A stretch of DNA of 64,000 bases from Apteryx mantelli (lineage: Eukaryota; Chordata; Aves; Apterygiformes; Apterygidae). This document shows, one piece after another, positions 36,222 through 47,480 of the stretch. Within the stretch, counting starts at the first letter, position 1, and the number at the start of each line of letters is the position of its first letter. The translations under genes were made by a program, and so were the position numbers. The DNA lies in the NCBI RefSeq assembly GCF_036417845.1, contig NC_089994.1, forward strand, positions 10,806,001 through 10,870,000, in the 5' to 3' direction. The notes beneath the pieces are model-generated. The model ran no database searches. It saw nothing but the letters and a program-made list of their open reading frames with translations, and was not told the origin of the DNA.

Positions 36222-36370
36222 AGAGGGGTTCCAAATTGTGGTCAATGGCTCGCAGTTGTGAGGCCACGGTAAGTGGTCCAGGAAACCACATTAAATGGTG
36301 TTTTCTATTGCATTTTTTATTAAAATTAGCAGCCAAAGGTGAATAGTTTTGCAAGAAATTGTGGGGGTCA
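36222..36370 (+). repeat. Possible hAT-like non-autonomous DNA transposon remnant
   Basis: AGAGGGGTTCCAAATTGTGGTC, then GGCCACGGTAAGTGGTCCAGG and 'TTGTGGGGGTCAATAGG' resembles the 'GGGGTTCCCAAACTGTGGTC...GTGGTCC' opening of short hAT elements. The end is uncertain. Confidence 0.35.
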
Positions 36371-37267
36371 ATAGGGATCCCATGGTCCAGCACAACTGGG
36401 AATTATCACAACATTATATTGGTATGCGTTGAAATGTTCTGTCCGGGATATCTGGGCTCATACATCCCAAAGATGTACGCTTTCCAGTCTGTCTGACTAT
36501 CTGCATCTCTCCATTTGTTTCTAGTCTGTGGAAATATGTCCGTTTGATCTGTAAGACTGGCTTATAACTCACACAGCTGCCAAACCCTCCTATCAGCAGC
36601 TGCTGCAGGATTTCGGAAGCCGTAACGTGCATATACGGGCTGGTTACACCGAGCGAGGACTCATCCAGGCACGTGCATTATAAATGCCAGTCATATCTGT
36701 GTGCTGTAGTGTCTTTACATGGCAGAGATTACCTTATATATTAAAAATGGCCAAAAACTTAATCACCAGGGCTCTGCTGACATCGGCTAAATCAAACCAA
36801 ATTATATAAACTCATGATCTGTTTCAGTACATTTTATTTAAAGACATCTTGGCTTACAGAGATCTTGGCTTTCTTCTCTCTAAGGAATGGGTAAATTATT
36901 CAAGTTTATATTCATTTCTCCATATTATTTTTATTTTTTTATTCTGCAGGGCAAGTTTCAGTTCACATTTTGGAACATAATAAGGAGAGACAAAGGAAAC
37001 TATTTATACAGGTGAATGTACCTGTAATGTAAAGAGAGGAGCAATTGTGCAATGAATGGGTTAGAATTACTGTCAAAATAGATTTTTCTCATCCTGTCAC
37101 AATAACTTGAATTTTCAAATAAGGCTTATTTCATAGCTGATATCTTGTAACCCTGAGACATTTTAAAAATGTCTTGGTTAGACATTTCAAATTATATTAA
37201 GAAATATGATCTAATTCTACAGATTAAACACAGTCCTAGAGAAGTGATGGTACATTTTACAGTGCCT

Positions 37268-37341
37268 TTTATATACATATATGTACATGTATATATAATG
37301 CCTATATGTATATAATGTATACATAAGTGTGTACATATATT
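37268..37341. repeat. AT-rich imperfect (TATA/CATA) tract
   Basis: Alternating TATACATATATGTACATG-type sequence, degenerate. No other function is visible. Confidence 0.7.
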
Positions 37342-38073
37342 CAAGTAAAACTAGTTACAGGTGTCCTTATCTGGTGTATTTTAAATGGAGCTGATGTGTT
37401 GATAGAAAAAACAGTTGTATCAGCAGCAAAATATGAAAACAAAAATACATACTAAAAAATCAGCAAATAAAGTAGACTGGAAGCAGTGTTTCTGCAGCAG
37501 TTGTGTCCAGGCCATGGAAGGGTGATAGGTAAACCACTGTTTTAGGGAATATTCAGAGAGAAGGGAAGGCAGTGACAGAAGCTTGGAGGAAGCGTAGGGC
37601 TTACAGACAACCTTCCCTTTGCCCTGGTTCTGTACCTTTGTTTTCATATCTCTACCTCCCGTTGCCCCTCGTCTTATGAATTTTCCTTGTTCTTAAGAAT
37701 TTCCCCTATCCCACAGTGGCTTCTCCTGAACGGGGAAGCGTAGGGACATGAGAGCACCCCATGTCCAGAGCTGTACAGGGGAGGAGAAGGAGCAGGGACG
37801 GGCTGGTTGGCTTCCAGAAGAGGGGGAGAGCTTAGGTGGACCTTCAGAAATTGCTGCAAGTAAGCGGCCGAGAGAAAGTCTCAGTGACAAGAATCCTTCA
37901 GCCTCACTGGCACTGACGATGTTTCATTATTTGTTTCAAATGGGCAAACTGACTTCTTCCCCCAAATGTTTTTTTCCTCCCAATAGAGATACTCATGGCC
38001 CTTAACAGATCCTGAACAGGGATTTATGTAAAGTTTTAGATGCTGGATCTTATCAAGACAGAGCGACAGAGCA

Positions 38074-38113
38074 AGACGGGAGAGTCTCTCCTGTGGAAGA
38101 GACTCTCCCGTCT
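38074..38113. repeat. Perfect 16-bp hairpin with 8-nt loop
   Basis: AGACGGGAGAGTCTCT at 38074-38089 is the exact reverse complement of AGAGACTCTCCCGTCT at 38098-38113. The loop is CCTGTGGA. The match stops sharply on both sides, so it is not the core of a longer inverted repeat. Confidence 0.95.
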
Positions 38114-39539
38114 CACGATTGTAAGGAAGATTATCCGGGTTAACTTTCACCTGTGCATTATTTCGTATTATGTAGCCTTTCTATTATCCTTTTACATGTT
38201 CATCCTTTTGGTGGATTCTTCAGATGGTAACTTGGTCATTTATTTGCAAGGAGTATAAAGGACCGACATGACCTATCCGCATAGTAGTAGATCTAGAATA
38301 TATCTGGCCTGAGATGGACAGCACATGACTTGTATCAGCAGTTATATATTGGCAATGCTGAGATTTACCAGTATGTGCAGCTGGTGTTAAGATGCTCTTT
38401 CTGTCCACCACTCGTTAATCAAAGTCATTCCAGTGCTCTTGGATATAGGCCAGGTTATGATCAAGCTGTACGGCAGAAGTGCGCAGTATGACTTATGCAG
38501 CAGATTCTGCCAGTTCCTGAGCTTTTTTAGGAGTTTAGCTGCATTTTAGAATACCACAGGTACTGCAGGTAAGTCTTGTATTTTAAAAATATCCCTTTTC
38601 TGAAATAAAACAATCTCACAAATATAAATAGTTTAAAAGCATGTCTTTCAGCAGACTTAGGTGAAGTGTCTGCCACATAAAATCCTTGAGGGCCGTACGC
38701 TCCCTCCTACAGTTTATTTCACACCTTTAAGCTCCCAGCCTCCATCTGGGCTTTGTACTATCCATATATTTCTCCAGCTTGGGGTAAGGATATGATTTTC
38801 AAGGAGGTATTTGAGCATTGTCTGCATGTGTGTGACCCCCCCCACACACATACACTCACACTCCCACTGAGGTCAGTGGTAAATAAGGGAGAAGATGGAG
38901 AGGATCTGTCTGCTGAGATAGGAAAATGATGATGCCTGAGAACCGTTTAAGGGAAAAAGTTGCCTTGCATACAAACGAACCACTCCTTAGTTAGCATCAC
39001 TGTTTTGGACCCGAAGCACGCCCATGAGTCTGGGTGCGACAAATCACGGCACCACGCACAGCCGTCAGTGAGGACTGAATGCAAGGCTTTCAACACCAAA
39101 ATCACAAGCCCTGTGTTCTTTAGACAAACACCTAAAGTGAGAATTCCTGTTTTCACAGTGGCTGAGGAGCACATCTTAAGCTCATGAATGACATGCAAAG
39201 CTCACACTGAAATCTCAGCTCCCCTGCAGTCAATGTTAGTTTTTCTTTTAATACTAGGGGAGCCTCATTATGCCTAACGTGCCATCGGTAGTGGCACCCT
39301 CAGGAGTTAGTTCCCTGCTGCTGTTCCTCAGCGTTAGGAGTTCTCCAGCCTCCGATTTAGAGCTGATCAAACACTCAACACCATTTTCCCACAACAAAGG
39401 GACGAAGGGCAAAGCGGAGTTTCATAAACACATCCCATTTTTGGCCAGCTCTGCTTTTAATGTAACCTCTGTCCCTGCTATGCAGAACCTGGATAAATAG
39501 TCTTCAGGCAGCAATTTCCGAGTGGCCGGGGTGGGATTT

Positions 39540-40470
39540 GGGTTCACTAGCGGAGCACCAACATGATGCTCTCCTGCTGTCTGGCATCTCCTTCCACGCT
39601 GCGCGCAGGTAGGTGGCTCCGGCAGCGGTTTCTTTCTGCACCCACACTGTCGCTGGATACGGGGTGGATGGAGCCCACGCGCGCTTCTGGCAACATGTGC
39701 CTTGGCACATGTGTCGAGAGACTCCTCCAGCCGTGTAGTGCAAAGCGCATGGGGATCTGTGGATGAGATGAGCGATGGCTGCGGAAGCCCATAAAACGGC
39801 CTTATAACCTGGTTCTAATCCCGGCCACAGGTGGTTTAGCAGCGGTGCAGCTTTAGCGCCGGCTTTGTCCTCCACAGTTACTCGAACAGACGGTGAGAAG
39901 GTCCTTTCACAGCACACCCCAGTGCTCCTTCTTCCGAGGGAAGAAAGCTCACCTTGCAGAAACCGCAGCGTGGGCCTCTTCTGCAGCCTGAGTGTTACGA
40001 ATCCATCTGGTTGCAGGATCCTCCCTTGTCGTCTCGCTGAAAGGTGTCTAAAATAATAGACTCAAAAACAGGGGAATAAGTACTTATAAATAGACGGCCT
40101 AGGTTATGGCTAACTTTTCGGAGACGCTACGGCACAACGCAGACAAACTGTTCCGCTGTCGGCCGCAATCTCGGCTGCCAAAACGCACGCGCTTGGCGCT
40201 GCCGTCTCGCTGGCCGCGTCCCGGCGGCGCACTGCGGCTCGCGGCAGCGGATGCAGCAGTTGGACGGTGGGGGCTGTTGACAGCGGTCTGGGGCTTTCAC
40301 ACCGGCTTTGGAGGTCTGTTTTAGTAAGGATACGGAAGGAATTTCTGCCTTGCTGCTTGCACCTTTCCTTACGATCCGCACCCTCGGCGTAACGCCCGCT
40401 CAGCGCCAGCCTGTGCCGAAACACCACCCGCTCGAATGCCTTAAGCAATTCAGCCCTTCCCTGCCTGCTT
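39540..40470. other. CpG-enriched patch
   Basis: CpGs are clearly denser than in the flanks, most of all at about 40.12-40.26 kb (GCACACGCGCTTGGCG-type composition). It is not associated with a recognised gene. It could be an unannotated promoter or simply GC-rich isochore sequence. Confidence 0.4.
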
Positions 40471-41324
40471 GTTGGGATGGTTGTACACACAAATAATAAT
40501 GACGACGGTTAAAATTACTGAGCAGGAACACGGTAAGATAAACAGCCGTGGGTTGGGAGGGCCCTAGGAAGGGGACACTGCAATGCGCTGCTGTGGCAGA
40601 GCGTGCGGAGGGAGAGCTGGGTTTGCAGCCGCCGACGTGTTGCGAGTTGCCGAGGAAATACAGCCTTTTCCTCTTTTTCTGGAGAGCTAAGATTAAGCTG
40701 CTACGTTGCCGTGAGAAAACTGTTATTACTTCCTGTCTTTTTTGTGTCTGTTTTAATGTTGTACAGAAATACATAGAGATTTATCTGCAACACGGTATTC
40801 ATAGCACATGAGGAATATCGAAGAAGGACTAACGTTGTGTATTGGTGCACAAAATAATTCCTTTGCTAACTTAGTCTTTCATTCAGGACCCTATTTCTAA
40901 TAAAGGGGCAGGAAAGGGTTAGAAATTGTTACTCGTTAGGATTTTCAAGACATGAAAGCACACCCTGCTTTAAGGGGTAGGAAGGTTAGGTGTGTGCATG
41001 GGTAAATAGAAGTTGCATGAGTTTATTTAACTGTAAAGGCAAAACAAATATATTTATTTTCACTTGTATTAAAGCACAGAATGGCTACATTTTTCAAAAC
41101 CTGTAACCCTTCACAAGAAAATATACCATGGTACTTTACTGTATTTCTCCCTCCTTTTTTACAGGATTTATAATACTGTTCTCTGTGAGTATTTTACTTT
41201 TCATTTAATTTTCAAAAATAAATCTTTTTCTTCTGTTTTATCTACGTGAATTTTTCAGATATCTATACAGGCTCTCGCTGTACGTATCTGAAGTCCTGGA
41301 TGCTGCAGGTTTCTCTTTCTGCAG

Positions 41325-41645
41325 CGAGTCCCGGTGTGCGGCAGTGCCCTGCCTCGCTCCGGCCTCGGCGAAGCCACGCGGCGCTCGGCAGCGGCTGTTC
41401 CCGCGCGGCCCGAGGGGACATCGGCTGCGCTGAAGCTGCCGAGCGAAGGGCCGCGTCGCGTCCCGCAGGCTGGAGCCGGAGCGGCGGCCGTGGGCATCGC
41501 CGGTGCGACGACGACGCGTGGCGGTGCCCCGCGGCAGCGGTGAGGGGCTGCGGAGGGCGACGCGCGGCCGCTCGCTCGGGCGGAGGAGAGGCAAGGGCAG
41601 CGGGAAGGGAGATATCTCCGGCTGGCGCGGTTAGGGTGTAGGCAG
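41325..41645. other. Dense orphan CpG island
   Basis: About 320 bases with very frequent CpG (for example CGACGACGACGCGTGG-like runs near 41505-41522) embedded in AT-rich flanks. All frames on both strands are open for long stretches, as expected of GC-rich DNA. No conserved protein is recognised. An unannotated transcription start is possible. Confidence 0.55.
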
Positions 41646-41970
41646 GGGTGTCGGGCAGACCGAGGACATCAACCTTCAGAGCCGTGCCACAGGTCTGCTG
41701 GGGACCGAGGGGAAGGGGGACGGGAAGAGCGCAGATGGAGCGCTGTTCTCCCAGAACACCCATTCGTTTTTCATAATTCCCAGTTCCTCCGTGCTTATCT
41801 TTGAGGGAGACTTTTTGTATAAAATGTGTTTTGCTTTTTTTTAAATTTTAAGCAACAACCAGCCTGACAATGCCATGTGTCTGTCAAGGATGGAGTAGGA
41901 AAAGCCGAGCAAAGCATTGTAAAAATAACTCCCCTCCCCAAATCTTTGAAGTTGGCAAGAAGAAAACTCT

Positions 41971-41987
41971 CCCCCCCCACCCCCCCA
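41971..41987. repeat. C homopolymer with one interruption
   Basis: C8-A-C7 run (41971-41986). Such runs can form i-motif or G-quadruplex-like structures and are prone to sequencing length error. Confidence 0.8.
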
Positions 41988-43039
41988 GGCCAGTTCTCAG
42001 CTCAAACTTCTGGTTTCTGTGACATATTAAACTCATTACAAAATGTAAATTCAGTCTGGAGCAACAGTGAATTGCTTATTACTGTTCATTTTGCAGATAT
42101 AAAAAGTCATGGAAGATCTGAAACACAGATTCAAAACACCTGCATAAAATGTATACCATGTATTTCAGCTATAGCTACAGCACTGGCTGATGAATGTGGG
42201 TTTTGCTAATATTTAAGGAAGCATTATGCATAAATTCTTAATAATAGCAACAATTATTTTAGCTAATGAATCTGTTTTTCAGTCGTCTTCATTCACTCCT
42301 TCTTTATGAAGCAAAGTCACAGATAAATCAGACTGGGTTATAACGATTTGTATAAAGTGTTAGTGGTAAATCAGAATAGAAAACCAGTTCTCTTCAAACA
42401 GTTTCTCTCTGGAGCTTTTCCCATCAAGAATTCTCTTTTGCACCCAGCTGGTTTAAAGCTGATAGATGACATAAAATAATGAATCCTAGGGAGGAAGTGA
42501 AGAGGGCCCAAGTAGTCTCTGTTTCCCGCTGTTCAAGAAGTAGTGAGCACTACATGAAATTATCATATAGCAGAATTAAAACACATGGCAACACTTTTTC
42601 AAGAAAGCAGATAAATTGCCAGGGGCTGTTGTGAAATCCATAACCCGGAGGTGATGGGAAAAGCGATGCAGACCCCCTTTAGCACAGCACTAATTCTGCT
42701 GTTGTTGTTAGCACAGGTCCGGGAGAGCAATGCTCTCTTTAGTCTGCACTAGCTGATTTTTGAGGCCTTGTTCCTTAGATGCTCCATGACTGCCTAATTC
42801 TGTGCTCAGGAATAAACTAATTACTTGAGTCCTACAGCTTGTGACTTCAATGACTTAAACCGATGCGTTGGTCAGACTGGCTCAATGCATAGGGCTGATC
42901 TTCACTGCACGGTTCCTGCTTAAAATCCCAAGGAACTATATGAAGACGTCAGCAGAAATCTGAGCCAACGAGCTCAGTAACATCATCTGGAATAGAGAAT
43001 TAGCCACTGGGCCATTTTGCCTGATCTACAGCCAAACCA

Positions 43040-43270
43040 CAGCCACCGGAAAAGTTTCTCCCGCGTAAGCGCGGTTTGCTCCTGCAGCCTTAATGGTCCC
43101 TCGGAGATGAGCGTGCATGCCCGGGGGAAATGTTTGCATTTTTTTTATGGTGGGTGCACATCTGGCCATGCGAGTGGCATGTACATCCTGTGGCGTGAAG
43201 AGCGCACGTCCAGTCGTACGGGAGCGCGGGCTGGCAACGTCGTTAGGGTGAGCGCCTGTGGCTGATACCG
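43040..43270. other. Small CpG-enriched patch
   Basis: CpGs are enriched (CCCGCGTAAGCGCGG, CGTACGGGAGCGCGG) with no recognised exon. It lies 0.2 kb before the CA/TG tract. Confidence 0.35.
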
Positions 43271-43461
43271 GGCTGTGACACCCCTGCCGAGGAAGGTTGT
43301 GCTGCATCAGTGACTCTGCATCAAATGCTCTTTCTGAGTTGTGCAAAGTTTTAGCCAGCAAAGACATTCAGAAGGACTTAGCTTGAAGGCAGATGGCCCT
43401 TTCTTCTGACACTGGGATATATTTGGCAAATACTGTGTAGAATTTCCAAGTTGCTTTTGGA

Positions 43462-43466
43462 TACAC

Positions 43467-43515
<49 letters not shown>

Positions 43516-43573
43516 TACACCCACGCGCACACACACACACACACCTGTGTGTTTGTGTGTATATGTATATATA
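43462..43573. repeat. (CA)n tract folding back on a (TG)n tract
   Basis: About 80 bases of CA repeat with ATACATACACCCACGCG interruptions are followed by CTGTGTGTTTGTGTGTATATGTATATATA. The CA and TG blocks are complementary, so one strand can form a hairpin, and the alternating purine-pyrimidine tract can adopt Z-DNA. Confidence 0.95.
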
Positions 43574-43999
43574 GGCAACTGTAGCCTTTCAGCTGTGTGC
43601 TGCGATTCATCAGCAGCAATAGTTTTTGGCAGGGATATAATTCCAAATCTTCTGCTGAGGATGCCTGCCAAAACATTGTTGGACAGAGATAGGATGAAGA
43701 AAGTTATTTATAAATGCGGATAATTAAGTCCTGTGCTTATTAGCATTGGGAATGAGACAACAAGACGACATGCGTAATAATGAGTATTTGTAATATCAGA
43801 AGATGCTCTCCATGATTTTGCAGTTGTTGATCAAAAAAAGAAAAAAAAACACAAATGAAATAACATCATTATGTGCTGGTCAGAGAGGCGGTTCAGCTTT
43901 GGAGGGGGGAGGGATATGCCATAGGACTGGTCTCGATTATACCAACACAGGTTTGGAATAATTACACCGGATTCAGTCGAACTCCTCCAGGTGAGTGTT

Positions 44000-45080
44000 G
44001 CAACTGAGATTAGACCATGTCCCTCCGTCCTGGACTTTGCATTTCGCGTCCAGGCAAAACCAAGCCCTGCACAGATGCAGGAACTGCGCGGGCTCCTCGT
44101 GTTCGGACGCAGGCTCTTCCCGTGTCCCCCAGGCGCACAGCGGCTGATGTTACACAGGGACACGTCATCCCTTTTGCACGAGAAACGCACGCGCGCTGTC
44201 GCTGGACCAACCCCATCTCGCTGCCGCTCTGCTCCCCGGCGGTTCAGGCCCCGCGGCACCGCGTGAGACTCGTCCGCACGAGGACGGAGGGCGGGAGCTG
44301 GCGCTCAGCCCGGCTCCGCAGCGCCAGGGCCGTGCTCGGCCCGGCTTCCTCGCACAGCGGTCAATATTCCAGCGTTCCCAGTCCCTGCTTTTATCCCAAG
44401 CTCACCAGAGGATGCAACTAATGTGCAGTAAGACACTTGAGCACATACCTGTGTTTAAACACTTGAATATCCTACTAATTCTTAATTCTCAAGCTATTTT
44501 TACAGATCTCACCGCAGTCGGTGTTTTGCTTATGGCCTCAAGCTCCTGAAGTCTCAAGTAGCCGCTTGTTTATGGGGTTTCTGAGTGGACTGAGGTTAAA
44601 AAAAGAGCATTAAAAAAAAAAAAGGCATCTTCAGCATTACAGAGAAAAACCTGAAATACAGTCTGGGTACATCCAAAAATGTCACCCCTTCCAAAAACTC
44701 CAAAACCCGGAAGAAAGAAGTGTCAACAGGAAACTCCTTATTTCTCCTGAAAAAGTGTTTATTTGTTTTTTCCTGCAAACACTAGTGCTGCACAACACTG
44801 ACAACCTGCATCGACCTAGGAGGACTGCTCCTACCCGTAAAGCCAGGCGCACGCGAAGCGGGGACGCGGCTCCGCCTGGAAGCCGGGGTGCTGTCGGGAA
44901 AGCTCGTCTGGCGAAATCCGCTCGGCAGCTGCGGCGGCGGCAGCGCCAGCAGGGAACGTCGTGCACGCGGCCGAGGGTCTCGCAGGTTCTCCAGGCTCGT
45001 ATCAACACCGCTTCGCTCACAAATTATTTCGTCCCCAGGCTTTGCCCGCACAGTCTCGGTGCGGCTTGGGGGTGAAAACG
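44000..45080. other. Paired orphan CpG-rich patches
   Basis: Two dense CpG blocks (about 44.04-44.37 and 44.82-45.08 kb) flank an AT-rich core with an A run at 44612. Frames are open on both strands without a recognised protein. It may be a promoter of an unannotated transcript. Confidence 0.4.
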
Positions 45081-47373
45081 ATGCGTTTAAATGCTTGTTT
45101 CCAAAGGAGGAGCAGCAGGGTTTGACAGCCTGTGGCAAGCTCATCCCTGGGGTGATTTTTACGAAGTAAAGCAGAGAAGGTCTGAACCAGCTCTGGACGG
45201 AGAGGCAGGAGAGAACGTGCATTCGCGGGGACTAGAATTTTGCCTTTGTATTTTTTGTAAAGCATTTCATGGCTTGGTAACACTAGAAATCTCCTAAATT
45301 ATGTAATTCTGTACGTCTGACTACCTCCGGTGGCTTTGCAAGCAAATTGCTTTCTTTCCTGCTAAGCAACTTTCGCAGATCAGGTCTCCTGACGGTTTGC
45401 CGATGTGACTAAAGCCAGAGCAAGGTTGAGCCCATCTCCGGGGCCCGGACACCGAGCGCCTGACAGCGGCAGCAACTTTCAAAGCAGCGCAGGGCAAGCC
45501 GGCCCCGTGAAGTCATTCCTACCAACTCTACATTTATTTTCTTTTCTACAAGAGAAAAAAAGTGAAGAAACCGGCTGTAAAGAGGGATCAGCTGAACTCT
45601 GGGAAAGCGGTGAACGCTGTTGCCAAGGCAAGCTCTCACTTGCTCGTGGGGATTAAGGAAAAGGCTTGAACTCGCTTTCCTTGTAGCGAGCTATCAGCAG
45701 CACCTCTGCTTCGTTAGCGAATTAGAAGTTCACGGTTATCTAAGACAAAAAATTGGGGGGGATTTTTTTGTTGAGGCAATAATATCAAATCCCCTTTTGT
45801 TTCCTGGTAGTGATTACAGTAGACTACTTTGCTTATGTTTCCATTCCTTGGGCCATCTGTTTCTAATTAAGCCTTCTGGCGCGATACATCATTTTTTATT
45901 AGAGCATTACATTAGATAATGCAGTGTTAGTATTTCTGTTATAAACCCTTAGTTTCAGGAGTATGACTTCAGGGCCAGAACTGGATGTGTTTACTTAATG
46001 AAAGGGCTAGAGGCAGTTTAATAAAACCAGATTACCAGTTTAGAAATTACTTTTTTTCATCTTTCCTTTCACAGATATATTTTTCGTGTGCCTTTTGATT
46101 TGTAATCCTCTCTGCCTGTGTTTGCTAGACTGAAATGTTTTGATTTTAAATGACTGAAAGCTAAGATCCTGAGAAAGACTTGTTGATAATGAACTTTTCA
46201 GAGCCTAAATCTGAAAACACAAATGTGCATGTCCAACTTTCCTAACGGGAACAGCTCTTTTATTTTCTATGCGCGAGGGGGTGACAGCCATTCTCATATA
46301 TCTGCAACGCTCTGCAGCATTCAACACGGCCACCTGTATGCTAGAGGAACTAGAGATCTGGCAGGAGATTCCCACCCCACAAGGTGATTTAGAAATTTTT
46401 ATTCTCGCCCTGTGGAGCAACTGTTTTCTCACACATTCCCGTAGGAGACAAGGCTTCATGACATCAATATGCAGAAGACATGCTTTTATCCTAGAGCTAT
46501 GCTGTCACTGCAGTCCCACCCATTTTGGGACAATTTCGGAAGTACAAGACCTTGCAATGAAACTTTTTTCTTTTAATTCTCAGAGCTATTGACAGCTGAT
46601 CACGCTTCAGGACGGAGCCAGCCTCAGTCCCCGAGAGGAAGAGCCGTGCCTCACAGCTGTCTTGGAGATACTTCAGTTTGCTGGTGCTGACTAGTGTCGT
46701 TAAAGGAACTGCTTTCAATTTACTTCAGCGAGAAAGATGGTGATTGTGAGTTTAAAATTAAGAAACAGATTAGCCTTTTATGATATAAAGACTTTCCCTG
46801 CTTTAGATAAGGTGAAAGGTAGTTTTAAATACGCTTACGGAGAGTGTACGTGGGAACAGAGAGCAAGTCTTTCACCCCAAATGAACTTCTGTCTCATTTT
46901 TTGTGATCAAAATGGAGTTCGAGGATCCTCCCGTGGGTGATTCAGAACACCTGAATTCAACATCTGAATCACTGTTTACGCATATATGTGAAATTCACTT
47001 TCCACCAAAAAAATCTCCCTCAATTTTGTGCTGCATTTAACCAGCACAATTAACTTGTGTGGTTGTGCTTTCCCTTCAGTGATGCTGTCAGGAAGCCAGT
47101 ATCAGCTTCAAAATCTTTTATTTTTTTTAACTGGTCAAGGCATACAAAACAACGTTGCTTAAAAGCAATATTTTTCCTTGCTCTTTTAAAAAAATGCATT
47201 AAATGAGCTGAAGTAGACACCATTTTATAACCAAATAGTTTAAACCAGTGTATCATTTAAATTTTGCTGGGTCTGAAGCAGACCAGGATGACATCAGTGT
47301 TTCCTTTAAGAAGGCCAGCAGTAAGTCCACAGTATGTGTCTGAACACATTTGGATCAAATGTTTCCTTTTTAA

Positions 47374-47480
47374 CTCTTTTTCTCTTTCTCTCTCTCCCTA
47401 TTTCTTTCTCTTTCTCTCTGTCCTTTCCTCTCTTTCCTTCTCTCTTTCTCTTTCTCTTTCTTTCCTCTCTTTCTATCTTT
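47374..47480 (+). repeat. Polypyrimidine (CT)-rich tract
   Basis: About 105 bases almost entirely of T and C (TTTCTCTTTCTCTCTCTCCC-like). Such mirror-like homopurine-homopyrimidine tracts can form triplex (H-DNA). Confidence 0.9.

Larger units (their letters stand above)
31302..37000 (+). other. ZDHHC8 3' UTR or 3' flank (end not resolved)
   Basis: No further coding exon was found. The 3' UTR may run far into this region, as vertebrate ZDHHC8 transcripts have long 3' UTRs. Candidate signals are ATTAAA at 35041 and 36316 and AATAAA near 37464. A 197-codon minus-strand frame at 31371-31964 matches nothing known. The region contains a CR1 fragment, short sauropsid repeats, an AT/GT microsatellite and a hAT-like piece. 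Confidence 0.5.

Noticed and set aside
43307..43723. Frames rich in Cys-Val or His-Thr repeats
   Set aside because: They are translation of the CA/TG microsatellite.
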